14,766 bases of DNA from a bacterium (GCA_011046315.1 DSAU01000370.1:1-14766), one strand, 5' to 3'; shown: positions 8,347-14,766, counted from the first letter of the stretch. Notes: generated by a model not told the origin, from the sequence alone. Translations and numbers: made by a program.

Positions 8347-9765
8347 TCATTTCACTATCAACAATTTTCCCAATCCCACTTCATTATGATCAAATCGAAT
8401 TTGATAAAAATATCCTCCGCTTGCTAACGAGGTACCGGAAAAATCTCTGCCATCCCATTGGAACTGATGCATTCCAGCAAATTGATTTTTAGAAACCAGC
8501 GTGTTGACTAACTCACCTAATAGGTTGAAAATATAAAATTCCACAAAGCCGTCTCGATTTAATTTATATTGAAAGGTTGTGGTGGAATTGAACGGATTGG
8601 GGTAATTTGGATATAATTCAAAACTCAAATTGGTTGGCGATTGCTGTCGTTCGGCAATAATGACCGGGCTGACTGCGGAAGTATCGTTAGGAAAGATCGT
8701 GTAAGCCACGCCGCCTTTGGCGAACCAGGAACGCGACAGATCATATTTATTGAAAACATGGGCATATCCATCATAAGTACGGGCTGGATCGTGAACAATC
8801 GGATCACCGTTTTCCGTGAATCCAGCCAACATCACCAGGTGACCGGTGTATAGCGGCGAACCAATAGACATCCCAATTCTGCCGCCTTTCGCCAGGACTT
8901 CCCTGGCTTCGCTCCAGGTTCGATAGCGAGTCACTGTTCCTTTGACGCCATACTCAGACGCGTTCTGAACCACCCGTGGCCAGACACCAAAGATTTTCCA
9001 ATACGGATCGTATGTATCCAGCGCAAATTGGAGAGGATCGACTTCGATGCCATAGCTCAACAGAATCATCGCAACAGTGGTAGGAGAGCAAATTCTGCCG
9101 CCAATTTCACTAGATATCCGATACTGGGCTAAAAAAGTCGTTGTTATAAAAATTGGCTCAGGGCAATCATTCAGAATCGATGTATAATTAATGTTTTGGG
9201 TTGTACGACTATCGCTGACAAAAAATGATACTAAGGATAAAGTGGGTGATGTAACTGACGCCGAATTTCGATTAATCTCGATGGCGAACTGCCATTGTGT
9301 GGCATAATCATAGAGCTCCACGATATCAATATTAATTCTGCCGCCACTAAAATTTAAGTTTCTCGATCCCCATAAATTGGCTTTCCAGTATCCCACATCG
9401 AGCCAGGGCGACCAGTCCGAGGAATGCGGAACTCGAATCAGAATTCGAAAACCACCGCTATCTCCGGGAGCCGTACCATTCCAGGAAGGCAGACCAATAT
9501 CAAACGGGTGGGAAGAGGACTGAGGGTTTAAAATCAAATAGCCGGTAGTAGCTCCCTCGGTCAGTTGAATAGATTTTCCATCATCCGATGAGGTAATATT
9601 GCTTATCAACTCGGCGCCTTGAATCAGCGAATCGCCGGTCTCGATGATGAATTGTTGATCGGGGTAAGGAGCTGTTTGGGTGAAGCCATTTGAGATTATT
9701 GAGAGTGATTTGAACAAGAAAAACAAACTAAACAAAATTGAAGGAGCAAAGTGTTTGTGTCGCAT
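8347..9765 (-). CDS. Secreted C39-like (papain-fold) cysteine peptidase with sorting tail
   Basis: Exported protein of 472 residues when started at the ATG at 9765. That start has GGAGA 10 bases upstream (9780-9776) and leads straight into a signal peptide (MRHKHFAPSILFSLFFLF). A longer frame to 9849 would bury the signal peptide behind 28 residues. Residues about 35-190 form a beta-rich domain with a W-S-P-W-L-D-V segment. Residues about 215-365 match the Peptidase_C39_2/papain-like fold: Cys226 in GGRICSPTTVAMIL, His309 in TGHLVMLAGF and Asp326 in IVHDPA form the likely triad. The tail from N387 (NYPNPFN) ends KLLIVK and is a FlgD-like/T9SS type A sorting domain. Unlike bacteriocin-exporter C39 peptidases it has no ABC transporter, so it is probably a free or surface-attached extracellular protease or amidase; the substrate is unknown. 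The rhamnosidase gene lies 220 bp upstream on the same strand. Confidence 0.85.
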   Translation of the reverse strand: MRHKHFAPSILFSLFFLFKSLSIISNGFTQTAPYPDQQFIIETGDSLIQGAELISNITSSDDGKSIQLTEGATTGYLILNPQSSSHPFDIGLPSWNGTAPGDSGGFRILIRVPHSSDWSPWLDVGYWKANLWGSRNLNFSGGRINIDIVELYDYATQWQFAIEINRNSASVTSPTLSLVSFFVSDSRTTQNINYTSILNDCPEPIFITTTFLAQYRISSEIGGRICSPTTVAMILLSYGIEVDPLQFALDTYDPYWKIFGVWPRVVQNASEYGVKGTVTRYRTWSEAREVLAKGGRIGMSIGSPLYTGHLVMLAGFTENGDPIVHDPARTYDGYAHVFNKYDLSRSWFAKGGVAYTIFPNDTSAVSPVIIAERQQSPTNLSFELYPNYPNPFNSTTTFQYKLNRDGFVEFYIFNLLGELVNTLVSKNQFAGMHQFQWDGRDFSGTSLASGGYFYQIRFDHNEVGLGKLLIVK

Positions 9766-9845
9766 ATCAATATTGTCTCCGTAACTGTTATTTTGAAAAA
9801 AACTATATTTAATTATTCGCAACAGTGTATTGAAAGTAATTTTCT

Positions 9846-9884
9846 CCACAGAAGACCCAGAGATTGCAAAGAGAGCGCAGCGAC
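9846..9884. repeat. Possible degenerate CACAGA/GCAGAG-type intergenic repeat
   Basis: The sequence between the rhamnosidase and C39-like genes reads CCACAGAAGACCCAGAG, then GCAAAGAGAGCGCAGCGAC. It resembles the common dispersed repeat built from CCACAGAG and GCAGAGA words, but with many changes. Only one copy is in the window, so repetition cannot be shown here. No gene is seen between 9850 and 9984. Confidence 0.3.
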
Positions 9885-9956
9885 TAACATTTTAACAAAC
9901 AATGGCGTTAAGCTCTTTGTCAAAGTTTGGTCAATTTTGTGGTCTATTAAATTTAT

Positions 9957-9972
9957 AGCTTTTAATAAAGCT
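9957..9972 (-). terminator. Weak hairpin after the rhamnosidase gene
   Basis: AGCTTT at 9957-9962 and AAAGCT at 9967-9972 form a perfect 6-bp stem with a 4-base loop, 12 bases past the rhamnosidase stop on the minus strand. The stem is AU-rich and the following bases (ATAAATTTAAT) are not a clean U-tract, so termination is doubtful. Confidence 0.25.
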
Positions 9973-9984
9973 CCGCCTAAATTT

Positions 9985-12834
9985 TCAACCATCCTGTTTA
10001 ACCCAAAAAAAATAGCTACCTGATCCTGCCTCTATTTTAATGTCATTTTTTTGTTGAAAACAATTCACAATACCTTTCGCATTTTTAATTGGCTGACCAC
10101 TCTCCATTGCTTTATTTAATTGAGCGCCAGGTAAAATTATTGTGGCAATCGTATTGGGCGGAATGGTAACCGATAGATTAAAAGTCCCATTTTCAATCTT
10201 CCACGCCGATTCGATTTTGCCATACATTGAATGATGAGTTGCAGAAGCTGAACTCAGACCGCCGCCTGGTTGAGGTCGAATGATGATATGTTTGTAGCCG
10301 GGTTGGTTGGGATCGATTTCAATTCCTGCAACGACCTGATAAAGCCAATTCCCGATCGCTCCATAAGCATAATGATTGAAGGAGTTCATTTCCGCATCCT
10401 GAAACGTAGCATCAGGCTTGATGCCGTCCCAGCGCTCCCAGATGGTCGTCGCGCCTTTGGTAATCGGATAGAGCCAGGATGGATATTCCTTGCGATTCAA
10501 TAGCAGGTAAGCCAGTTCCAAGTAGCCATTATCGGTGAGCACCTGATTGATCAGGTTGGCGCCCACAAAGCCGGTGGTAATGTGTCTGAAGTTTTCAACA
10601 TCCGCAGCTAATCGTTCGGCTGCTTTTGTCTTTAAAGGATCAGCTAATAAATTAAAGGCTAATGCCAACGAATACGCCGTTTGCGTATTGGAAGTCAATC
10701 GGCCGTTTGGTGTGACAAATTCAGCTTGAAACGCCTGCTTGATCTTTTCAAATAAATCGGCGTAAATCCGGGCGTCTTGTTTTTTTTTCAAAACCATCGC
10801 CGTTTTTTGAAGGATGTTAGTCGAATGGGCAAAGTAAGCGGTTGCAATCAGATCCTTATCGGTTGTGGCACCAGGATAATCTGATCGGTTGGAAGCAAAT
10901 GCCAGCCAATCGCCGAAGTGAGCGCCTTTGTTCCATAAATACGAGTCACCCGCCTGGTTTTTCATATAATCGACCCAGCCTTTCATGCACTGGTATTGCT
11001 CTGCTAAGATTCGCTTATCGCCATAACAGAGATAGAGCGTCCAGGGAACGATCACAGCAGCGTCAGCCCATGCCGCAGATGCGCCGGCTCTGAGCTTGGG
11101 AAAAGGTGGTGTATTGGATTTTGTGTCCAGAACGTCTTCCCAGGCGGCAGAGCCTCCGGTTCGGAGTACATCAGGTACCACATGTGGAATTGCGCCATCG
11201 GGAAATTGATCGACTGCCACATCTTTCAACCATTTAGTGTAGAACGATGCAGCATCAAAATTGAAGCAAGCCGTCGGAGCAAACACCTGTGCGTCGCCGG
11301 TCCAGCCCATTCGCTCGTCCCGTTGCGGACAATCGGTAGGCACATCGAGAAAATTCCCTTTTTGACCCCATTGAATGTTGTGTTGCAATTGGTTGATCAT
11401 GGCATTGCTGCATGAGAAATCGCCGGCAGCAGTCATGTCGGAATGAATGACAATTCCGGTCAGGTTATCCAAAGTTGGGACGCCAGGGAATCCATCCACT
11501 GCCACATAGCGAAAACCCTGGAAGCTGAAGTGCGGCTGATAAATTTCTTCTGCGCCGCCTTTTAAAATATATTGAACCCGCTGTTTTGCCTTGCGTAGAT
11601 TTTCGGTGTACAAATTGCCATCTTTGTCCAGTAGCTCAGCGTGCTTCAAGGTTACGGTTGTTCCTGCCGGTCCCTGAACCCTTAGCCGAATCCAGCCGAC
11701 CATATTTTGTCCCAGATCGAAAACCGTTTCGCCGTTGGAAGTCTTGATGATGTTAATCGGTTTGATCTCCTGAATTTTGCACACTGCGGGTCCGATGGGA
11801 GCAACGAGATTTTTTATATTGTGATTGATCTGTTTGACAGGATGCCAGTGTTGATCATCAAAACCAACTTTGCTCCAACCGTTCATTTCCAATCGGGCAT
11901 CGTAAATTTCGCCATGGTAAATATCAGATTCGAGGATCGGTCCGGTTGCTGCTTTCCAGCTACTGTCGGTTGTGATGATGTCTGATGTTCCGTCCTGGTA
12001 GTCCACGAGAATTTGCAGCAGCAGAGCTAATTTTTCGCCATAGTAGTTCCGGATCATATCCCAGGTCCAGAATCCCCGGTACCAGCCGTCTCCTAAAATC
12101 GCACCAATAACATTTTCCCCGGTAGTGAGAAGGGAGGTTACATCATAGGTTTGATATTGCAATCGCTTGAAATAACTGGTCCAACCTGGACTAAAAACGT
12201 CATTACCAACTCGCTGTCCGTTGAGCTGTATTTCATACAATCCCAGGCTGGTAACGTAAAGCCGCGCCGATTTGATTTTTTTAGTCAGCGTAAATTCTTT
12301 TCGCAGCAAGGGGCAGGGTTGAGACGTAGTAATGTCTTCCTCGGTGTCGGGTGTAATCCAGCTTGCTTTCCAATCTGACGGCTCGAGCAATCCCATCTCC
12401 CAAAATGCGATCTCACTCCAGTCGGTGGGATGATCCTGTTCGTCCCAGATTCGCACTTGCCAGTAAATCCGTTGTCCCGATTTTACTGAGAAACCTTGAT
12501 ATTCGACATGAATCGATTGATCGGATTGAACTTTGTCGGTGTCCCAAACCAATTTTTCACCGGATTTTAAATTTTCAACGACTTCTGCGGCTCGGATTTG
12601 ATATGCGGTCTGCTTCACGCCTCGCTCATCAGAAAGGATCTCCCAACTCAGGCGAGGATGCATTACATCAATTCCGATGGGATTGGTTTTATATTCAACT
12701 CGGAGTCGGGTCAGATTGATTTTGGATTTTAACTTTGCTGATAGCGGATAGGTTGAGGTCAGCAAAACTGCAAAAAAGAGAATTGTCATGTTTGATATTA
12801 GAAATAGCGTCAACATGGAATTTAGCTCAATCAT
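9985..12834 (-). CDS. Exported alpha-L-rhamnosidase, GH78 family
   Basis: Inverting glycosidase of 949 residues that releases terminal L-rhamnose from plant or bacterial glycans. The ATG at 12834 has GGAG 8 bases upstream. Residues 1-33 form a signal peptide ending near YPLSA. An Ig-like N-terminal domain follows (about 40-145) with the family opening V-E-Y-K-T-N-P-I-G-I-D and P-R-L-S-W. Then come the Bac_rhamnosid_N beta-sandwich (about 170-345), a concanavalin-like domain (about 355-460), the (alpha/alpha)6 barrel (about 460-800) and a C-terminal beta domain. The active-site segment DCPQRDERMGWTGD contains Asp506 and Glu507, matching the catalytic acid region; Glu800 in TIWERWDG matches the general base known from Bacillus RhaB-type enzymes. 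Length is normal for the family. It lacks the NYPNPFN tail of its neighbours, so it is probably periplasmic rather than surface-sorted. The C39-like gene follows 220 bp downstream on the same strand. No transporter or other glycan-use gene is adjacent in this window. Confidence 0.95.
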   Translation of the reverse strand: MIELNSMLTLFLISNMTILFFAVLLTSTYPLSAKLKSKINLTRLRVEYKTNPIGIDVMHPRLSWEILSDERGVKQTAYQIRAAEVVENLKSGEKLVWDTDKVQSDQSIHVEYQGFSVKSGQRIYWQVRIWDEQDHPTDWSEIAFWEMGLLEPSDWKASWITPDTEEDITTSQPCPLLRKEFTLTKKIKSARLYVTSLGLYEIQLNGQRVGNDVFSPGWTSYFKRLQYQTYDVTSLLTTGENVIGAILGDGWYRGFWTWDMIRNYYGEKLALLLQILVDYQDGTSDIITTDSSWKAATGPILESDIYHGEIYDARLEMNGWSKVGFDDQHWHPVKQINHNIKNLVAPIGPAVCKIQEIKPINIIKTSNGETVFDLGQNMVGWIRLRVQGPAGTTVTLKHAELLDKDGNLYTENLRKAKQRVQYILKGGAEEIYQPHFSFQGFRYVAVDGFPGVPTLDNLTGIVIHSDMTAAGDFSCSNAMINQLQHNIQWGQKGNFLDVPTDCPQRDERMGWTGDAQVFAPTACFNFDAASFYTKWLKDVAVDQFPDGAIPHVVPDVLRTGGSAAWEDVLDTKSNTPPFPKLRAGASAAWADAAVIVPWTLYLCYGDKRILAEQYQCMKGWVDYMKNQAGDSYLWNKGAHFGDWLAFASNRSDYPGATTDKDLIATAYFAHSTNILQKTAMVLKKKQDARIYADLFEKIKQAFQAEFVTPNGRLTSNTQTAYSLALAFNLLADPLKTKAAERLAADVENFRHITTGFVGANLINQVLTDNGYLELAYLLLNRKEYPSWLYPITKGATTIWERWDGIKPDATFQDAEMNSFNHYAYGAIGNWLYQVVAGIEIDPNQPGYKHIIIRPQPGGGLSSASATHHSMYGKIESAWKIENGTFNLSVTIPPNTIATIILPGAQLNKAMESGQPIKNAKGIVNCFQQKNDIKIEAGSGSYFFWVKQDG

Positions 12835-12889
12835 AACTATCTCCAGAAAACGTCCTTTTTACATTAACACCTAAGCCAGACAAGCTGGA

Positions 12890-12917
12890 ATTAAAAATTA
12901 AAAATTTAAAATTAAAA
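12890..12917. repeat. Tandem 7-mer, four copies of ATTAAAA type
   Basis: Four back-to-back heptamers read ATTAAAA, ATTAAAA, ATTTAAA, ATTAAAA, with one substitution in the third. It lies about 55 bp upstream of the rhamnosidase start and could influence its promoter, or be simple-sequence DNA. Confidence 0.6.
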
Positions 12918-13002
12918 ATGAAACTAATTCCGTAATGCTATCACCAAAAAGTTTGCCCGAAAAAACAGCCTTTGTAAGGTGTTGAAAAGATATAACATGC
13001 AA

Positions 13003-13038
13003 TGTGTATTAAAAAATATCTTACCAAAAAAATACACA
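13003..13038. repeat. 8-bp inverted repeat TGTGTATT / AATACACA
   Basis: The arms at 13003-13010 and 13031-13038 are perfect complements separated by 20 A-rich bases. It could be a protein-binding site or the edge of an element; nothing in the sequence decides this. Confidence 0.35.
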
Positions 13039-13045
13039 ATTTAAC

Positions 13046-13282
13046 TTGTCAGGTACTAAAATAAAAAAGTCTTCGGTAACGGCAGACCGACCATTTTCCG
13101 AAGACCCAACATACAACCACAGATTAATAATAGTCATTTCTTCGGAAAATGTCAAGCATTATTTATCGCTGTTGGTTGAGCGATATGACCTTTATTTAAA
13201 GCGCTGCCCTTTTTGTGCTCATGACCACCTGATCCACTATAGCCTGATTGTGCCCTTTCTCTTGTTTGCGACTCATCTATAA
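13046..13282 (+). pseudogene. Remnant of a zinc-ribbon transposase-type protein (DUF6431-like)
   Basis: The frame opens with TTG at 13046, encodes 78 residues and has no good ribosome binding site. Its middle part (R-L-I-I-V-I-S-S-E-N-V-K-H-Y-L, then Y-L-K-R-C-P-F-C-A-H-D-H-L-I-H-Y) resembles the start of DUF6431-type proteins linked to insertion sequences: a short beta-strand, a helix, then a C-P-x-C zinc ribbon half followed by L-I-x-[HY]-G/S. The second Cys pair expected next is absent, and the frame ends in S-L-I-V-P-F-L-L-F-A-T-H-L. That could be what remains after an internal deletion, since the family often has a P-S-[FL]-I-[VL]-P segment further on. The family call is from memory and tentative; chance reading of non-coding DNA is the alternative. 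Confidence 0.35.
13069..13151. repeat. Three-armed inverted repeat (8-bp and 13-bp perfect pairings)
   Basis: GTCTTCGG at 13069-13076 pairs perfectly with CCGAAGAC at 13098-13105. CATTTTCCGAAGA at 13092-13104 pairs perfectly with TCTTCGGAAAATG at 13139-13151 across 34 bases. The shared middle arm makes the two hairpins mutually exclusive. There is no U-tract after either, so it is not an obvious terminator. The arms may be recombination or transposon end sequences next to the zinc-ribbon remnant. Confidence 0.6.
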
Positions 13283-13320
13283 TCGAAGCTCTTGTTACTG
13301 GATACCTTTTTAAAAAAGAG

Positions 13321-13495
13321 AAAAATATGTCACTACGAAGTTACCAGGTTTTTTGGGCGCCAATTTGCTATAAATATATCACAGCTTCGGGATTTAAGTT
13401 CATAGATGATCGAGAAAACCGCGTAGCGGTGATATGTTTATAGAATATCGTTGTCCAATTCAGGTAAAACCACGTAGTGGTGACATATTTTTGCT
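13321..13495. repeat. Cluster of four palindromic repeat units, two inverted and two direct
   Basis: Two units on the plus strand lie at 13415-13443 and 13466-13495. They share AAAACC, a CGTAG core, GGTGA, then [TC]AT[AG]TTT. Each contains a hairpin with a GTA loop: ACCGC-GTA-GCGGT at 13418-13430 and ACCAC-GTA-GTGGT at 13469-13481. The two differ by a G-C to A-T change that keeps the stem paired. Two inverted, more decayed units lie at 13368-13395 (CTATAAATATATCACAGC...) and at about 13321-13354, which shares 13 bases (AAAAATATGTCAC) with the complement of the 13466 unit. Arrangement is minus, minus, plus, plus. This resembles REP/BIME-type intergenic elements. Confidence 0.7.
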
Positions 13496-13504
13496 ATCAA
13501 TTTT

Positions 13505-13546
13505 AGGAGGTCTCGGATGAAGTTAAAAAGTCTGGTAGTGAATTGA
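13505..13546 (+). other. Perfect Shine-Dalgarno with a 9-codon ORF
   Basis: AGGAGG at 13505-13510, 6 bases, then ATG at 13517 and the peptide MKLKSLVVN before TGA at 13544-13546. The translation signal is the strongest in the window but leads to almost nothing. In another frame the sequence continues as I-E-V-L-S-L-I-V-K-K-S-L-K-Y-Y-K up to a stop near 13632, so a frameshifted, decayed small gene is possible. A leader peptide is the other option, although the next gene starts about 190 bp later with its own ribosome site. Confidence 0.35.
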
Positions 13547-13737
13547 AGTTTTATCGCTGATTGTAAAAAAAAGCTTGAAATATTATAAAAATATTGGCAT
13601 ATTAAACAAAGCAGGTAGCCAACTATAATTTGAGGTAACTGTCGTCGATTAAAAAAAATTATAGAGTCTCAACTATTCAACATTGTTTTTTAAAGTTCAA
13701 ACTGCCAATTCATTGAATTAATTGAAGGAGTTGACCT

Positions 13738-14073
13738 ATGGATTATTCCTACAAAGACCTCAAGCAAAAAACCGTTGCCCAACTTCGGGAGATTGCCTCG
13801 GGCATTGAACACGAAGCGGTACAGGGTTACACCCAGCTCAACAAAGACCATCTGCTGGAAGCCATCTGTAAGGCGTTGAATATTGACATGTACCAGCACC
13901 GCCGGGCTGTCGGAGTTGATAAAGCCAAGATTAAAGTTGAAATCCGCAAACTGAAACGAGAGCGTGATCGATTGTTGGAGGAGAAGGGAGATTCCAAAAA
14001 ATTAAAAAAAGTGAGAAAAGAGATCAAGCTGCTTAAAAACAAACTGCGCCGAGCCCTGGTTGTTACACAATAG
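13738..14073 (+). CDS. Small Rho-N/SAP-like domain protein with basic coiled coil
   Basis: Cytoplasmic protein of 111 residues with GAAGGAG at 13724-13730, 7 bases before ATG 13738. Residues 4-50 (Y-K-D-L-K-Q-K-T-V-A-Q-L-R-E-I-A ... L-N-K-D-H-L-L-E-A-I-C-K-A-L) fit the helix-extended-loop-helix fold of the Rho N-terminal/SAP group, which binds nucleic acid. Residues about 62-107 are a long, very Lys/Arg-rich helix (K-x-E-I-R-K-L-K-R-E-R-D-R-L-L-E-E, then L-K-K-V-R-K-E-I-K-L-L-K-N-K-L-R-R), likely a coiled coil. I recall short uncharacterised proteins of this architecture annotated as Rho N-terminal domain-containing in several phyla; no function is established. It lacks any of the helicase part of Rho. 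It is 79 bp upstream of the amidotransferase, on the same strand. Predicted to bind DNA or RNA. Confidence 0.8.
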   Translation: MDYSYKDLKQKTVAQLREIASGIEHEAVQGYTQLNKDHLLEAICKALNIDMYQHRRAVGVDKAKIKVEIRKLKRERDRLLEEKGDSKKLKKVRKEIKLLKNKLRRALVVTQ

Positions 14074-14152
14074 ATTGAGTCTGACGAAAAATGAGCCAGT
14101 ACATGGAATAAAGGTATTTTGTTTGTTGTACTGAGCAAGTTGAAAGGGTTTT

Positions 14153-14614
14153 TTGATTAAAAAATTGCTAATTGTGAAATTGGGATCGTCCCATCCGGAA
14201 TTGATCGCCCGATATGGTGATTTTGAAGATTGGATACAAACCGCTGCCAGAGTAAAGCACAGCAGCGTGGAGATCGTTTCTCCACTGAATGCTGCGTCGC
14301 TACCCAACCCGCTTGATTTTAGTGGAACTATTCTCAGTGGATCCCATGCAATGGTGACTGATCAGAATGAATGGAGTCTGCGCACTGAAGAATGGATTCG
14401 GCGGGTTATGGTTCCGCTGTTGGGTATTTGTTATGGTCATCAACTCATTGCCAGCGCTGCAGGTGGCAGTGTCGGGGAAAATCCCAATGGCAGGGAATTT
14501 GGAACAATTACTTTGTCGGTCTCGGGTAACGCTTGTTCGGATCCATTGTTTTTATCAGCCAGTAGGCAGATTCATCCACAATTGAGCGTGGGTCATTCAA
14601 GTTCGGAGCATTAA
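14153..14614 (+). pseudogene. Class I glutamine amidotransferase, C-terminally truncated
   Basis: The 153-residue frame starts at TTG 14153 with AAAGGG just upstream and opens like its family (I-K-K-L-L-I-V-K-L-G-S). Family features follow in order: Y-G-D-F-E-D-W-I, the G-T-I-L-S-G-S-H-A-M-V-T-D turn, nucleophile Cys93 in LGICYGHQL, and N-P-N-G-R-E-F-G-T. Stand-alone members (GMP-synthase-type GATase1, hydrolysing glutamine to ammonia) are usually about 230-240 residues. Here similarity fades after D-P-L-F near residue 131-145 and a stop follows at 14612. The segment carrying the catalytic His-x-Glu (usually F-H-P-E-F) is missing, and I could not find it in the other two frames before 14766. 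The enzyme should therefore be inactive, unless a sequencing or assembly error is responsible. Confidence 0.75.
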
Positions 14615-14739
14615 ATGAAGTACGAGCAAACCAAAAATTTTGTGCTTCTTTTTTGGGCTCAACAATGGATAAAATTCTATATGATAATTTTAGTGAGAAA
14701 TCAATATGGATAAATTTACAAAAGTTGATAGAAAGGTAA
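14566..14739 (+). other. Unassigned open frame across the truncation point
   Basis: After a TAG at 14563-14565 this frame stays open for 57 codons to TAA at 14737-14739. It overlaps the end of the amidotransferase in another frame. The translation (including I-E-R-G-S-F-K-F-G-A-L-N-E-V-R-A-N and S-E-K-S-I-W-I-N-L-Q-K-L-I-E-R) looks protein-like and helical at the end, but has only one internal ATG (in G-S-T-M-D-K-I-L) and no recognised family. It may be the 3' end of a foreign gene joined here, or a chance frame. Confidence 0.3.
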
Positions 14740-14766
14740 TAAAGAAAGTTAATATCAATGAAAAGA
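14706..14766 (+). CDS. Possible start of a gene leaving the window
   Basis: ATG at 14706 opens a frame (M-D-K-F-T-K-V-D-R-K-V-I-K-K-V-N-I-N-E-K) that is still open at the last base. A GTGAG at 14693-14697 is a modest ribosome site. It overlaps the preceding unassigned frame by 34 bases, which would fit translational coupling. Only 20 codons are visible, lysine-rich, with no recognisable domain. Confidence 0.35.
   Translation, partial: MDKFTKVDRKVIKKVNINEK

Larger units (their letters stand above)
12835..13737. other. Non-coding, repeat-rich 900-bp region
   Basis: No intact gene of normal size is supported between the rhamnosidase start and the small Rho-N-like gene. The region carries a tandem 7-mer (12890-12917), an 8-bp inverted repeat (13003-13038), a zinc-ribbon coding remnant (13046-13282), a 13-bp inverted repeat (13092-13151), four copies of a palindromic repeat (13321-13495) and a 9-codon ORF behind a perfect Shine-Dalgarno (13505-13546). 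Promoters for both flanking genes, which diverge, must lie in it; I could not identify them with confidence. Confidence 0.6.

Noticed and set aside
9766..9849. Longer N-terminus of the C39-like protein from 9849
   Set aside because: It would bury the signal peptide; the ATG at 9765 has GGAGA upstream and starts the signal peptide directly.
9985..12834. A rhamnose-utilisation or polysaccharide-utilisation locus around the GH78 gene
   Set aside because: No SusC/SusD pair, transporter, regulator or rhamnose catabolic gene is in the window; the neighbour is a peptidase.
13321..13495. Possible CRISPR array
   Set aside because: The units are in both orientations, spacing is uneven, units differ from each other, and no cas gene is nearby. 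A palindromic interspersed repeat cluster fits better.
14097..14133. 7-bp inverted repeat CAGTACA / TGTACTG between the small basic protein and the amidotransferase
   Set aside because: The 23-base loop is long and no U-tract follows, so it is a poor terminator. A 7-bp match is easily due to chance.

Overview
The window looks like chromosomal DNA from a Gram-negative, free-living bacterium of the Fibrobacteres-Chlorobi-Bacteroidetes (FCB) side of the tree. KSB1, Calditrichota or a relative is my best guess. The reasons are: large secreted proteins ending in the FlgD-like/type IX secretion (T9SS) type A tail with an N-Y-P-N-P-F-N motif, a PorV/PorQ-type outer-membrane barrel, and short repeats of a kind I associate with intergenic DNA in such genomes. 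The placement is inference; no rRNA or other marker gene is present.

Layout. Positions 140-4956 (+): an exported NHL-type beta-propeller protein, then 26 bp later a four-part envelope protein (PorV/PorQ-like barrel, coiled coil, OmpA-like domain, AMIN-like domain); probably one transcript. Positions 4957-5306: a non-coding gap with a CACAGAT-type repeat. Positions 5307-8276 (+): a secreted M1 metallopeptidase with a GATase-like accessory domain and a sorting tail. Positions 8347-9765 (-): a secreted C39-like/papain-fold cysteine peptidase with the same kind of tail. Positions 9985-12834 (-): a GH78 alpha-L-rhamnosidase. Positions 12835-13737: about 900 bp of non-coding, repeat-rich DNA with a tandem 7-mer, inverted repeats, a likely transposase-type zinc-ribbon remnant, four copies of a palindromic repeat, and a perfect Shine-Dalgarno in front of a 9-codon ORF. 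Positions 13738-14073 (+): a small Rho-N/SAP-like basic protein. Positions 14153-14614 (+): a class I glutamine amidotransferase that loses its C-terminal third. The last 150 bp are AT-rich and hold an unassigned reading frame and the start of another gene that leaves the window.

Together the large genes describe extracellular breakdown of polymers (peptides by M1 and C39-like enzymes, rhamnose-containing glycans by GH78) and the envelope machinery that may export or anchor such proteins. I see no complete defence system, CRISPR array, tRNA or rRNA. The most unusual items are the PorV-OmpA-AMIN fusion with an altered OmpA ligand residue, the repeat cluster at 13321-13495 with compensatory stem changes, and the broken amidotransferase at a composition change at the right edge, which could be the border of an acquired segment.
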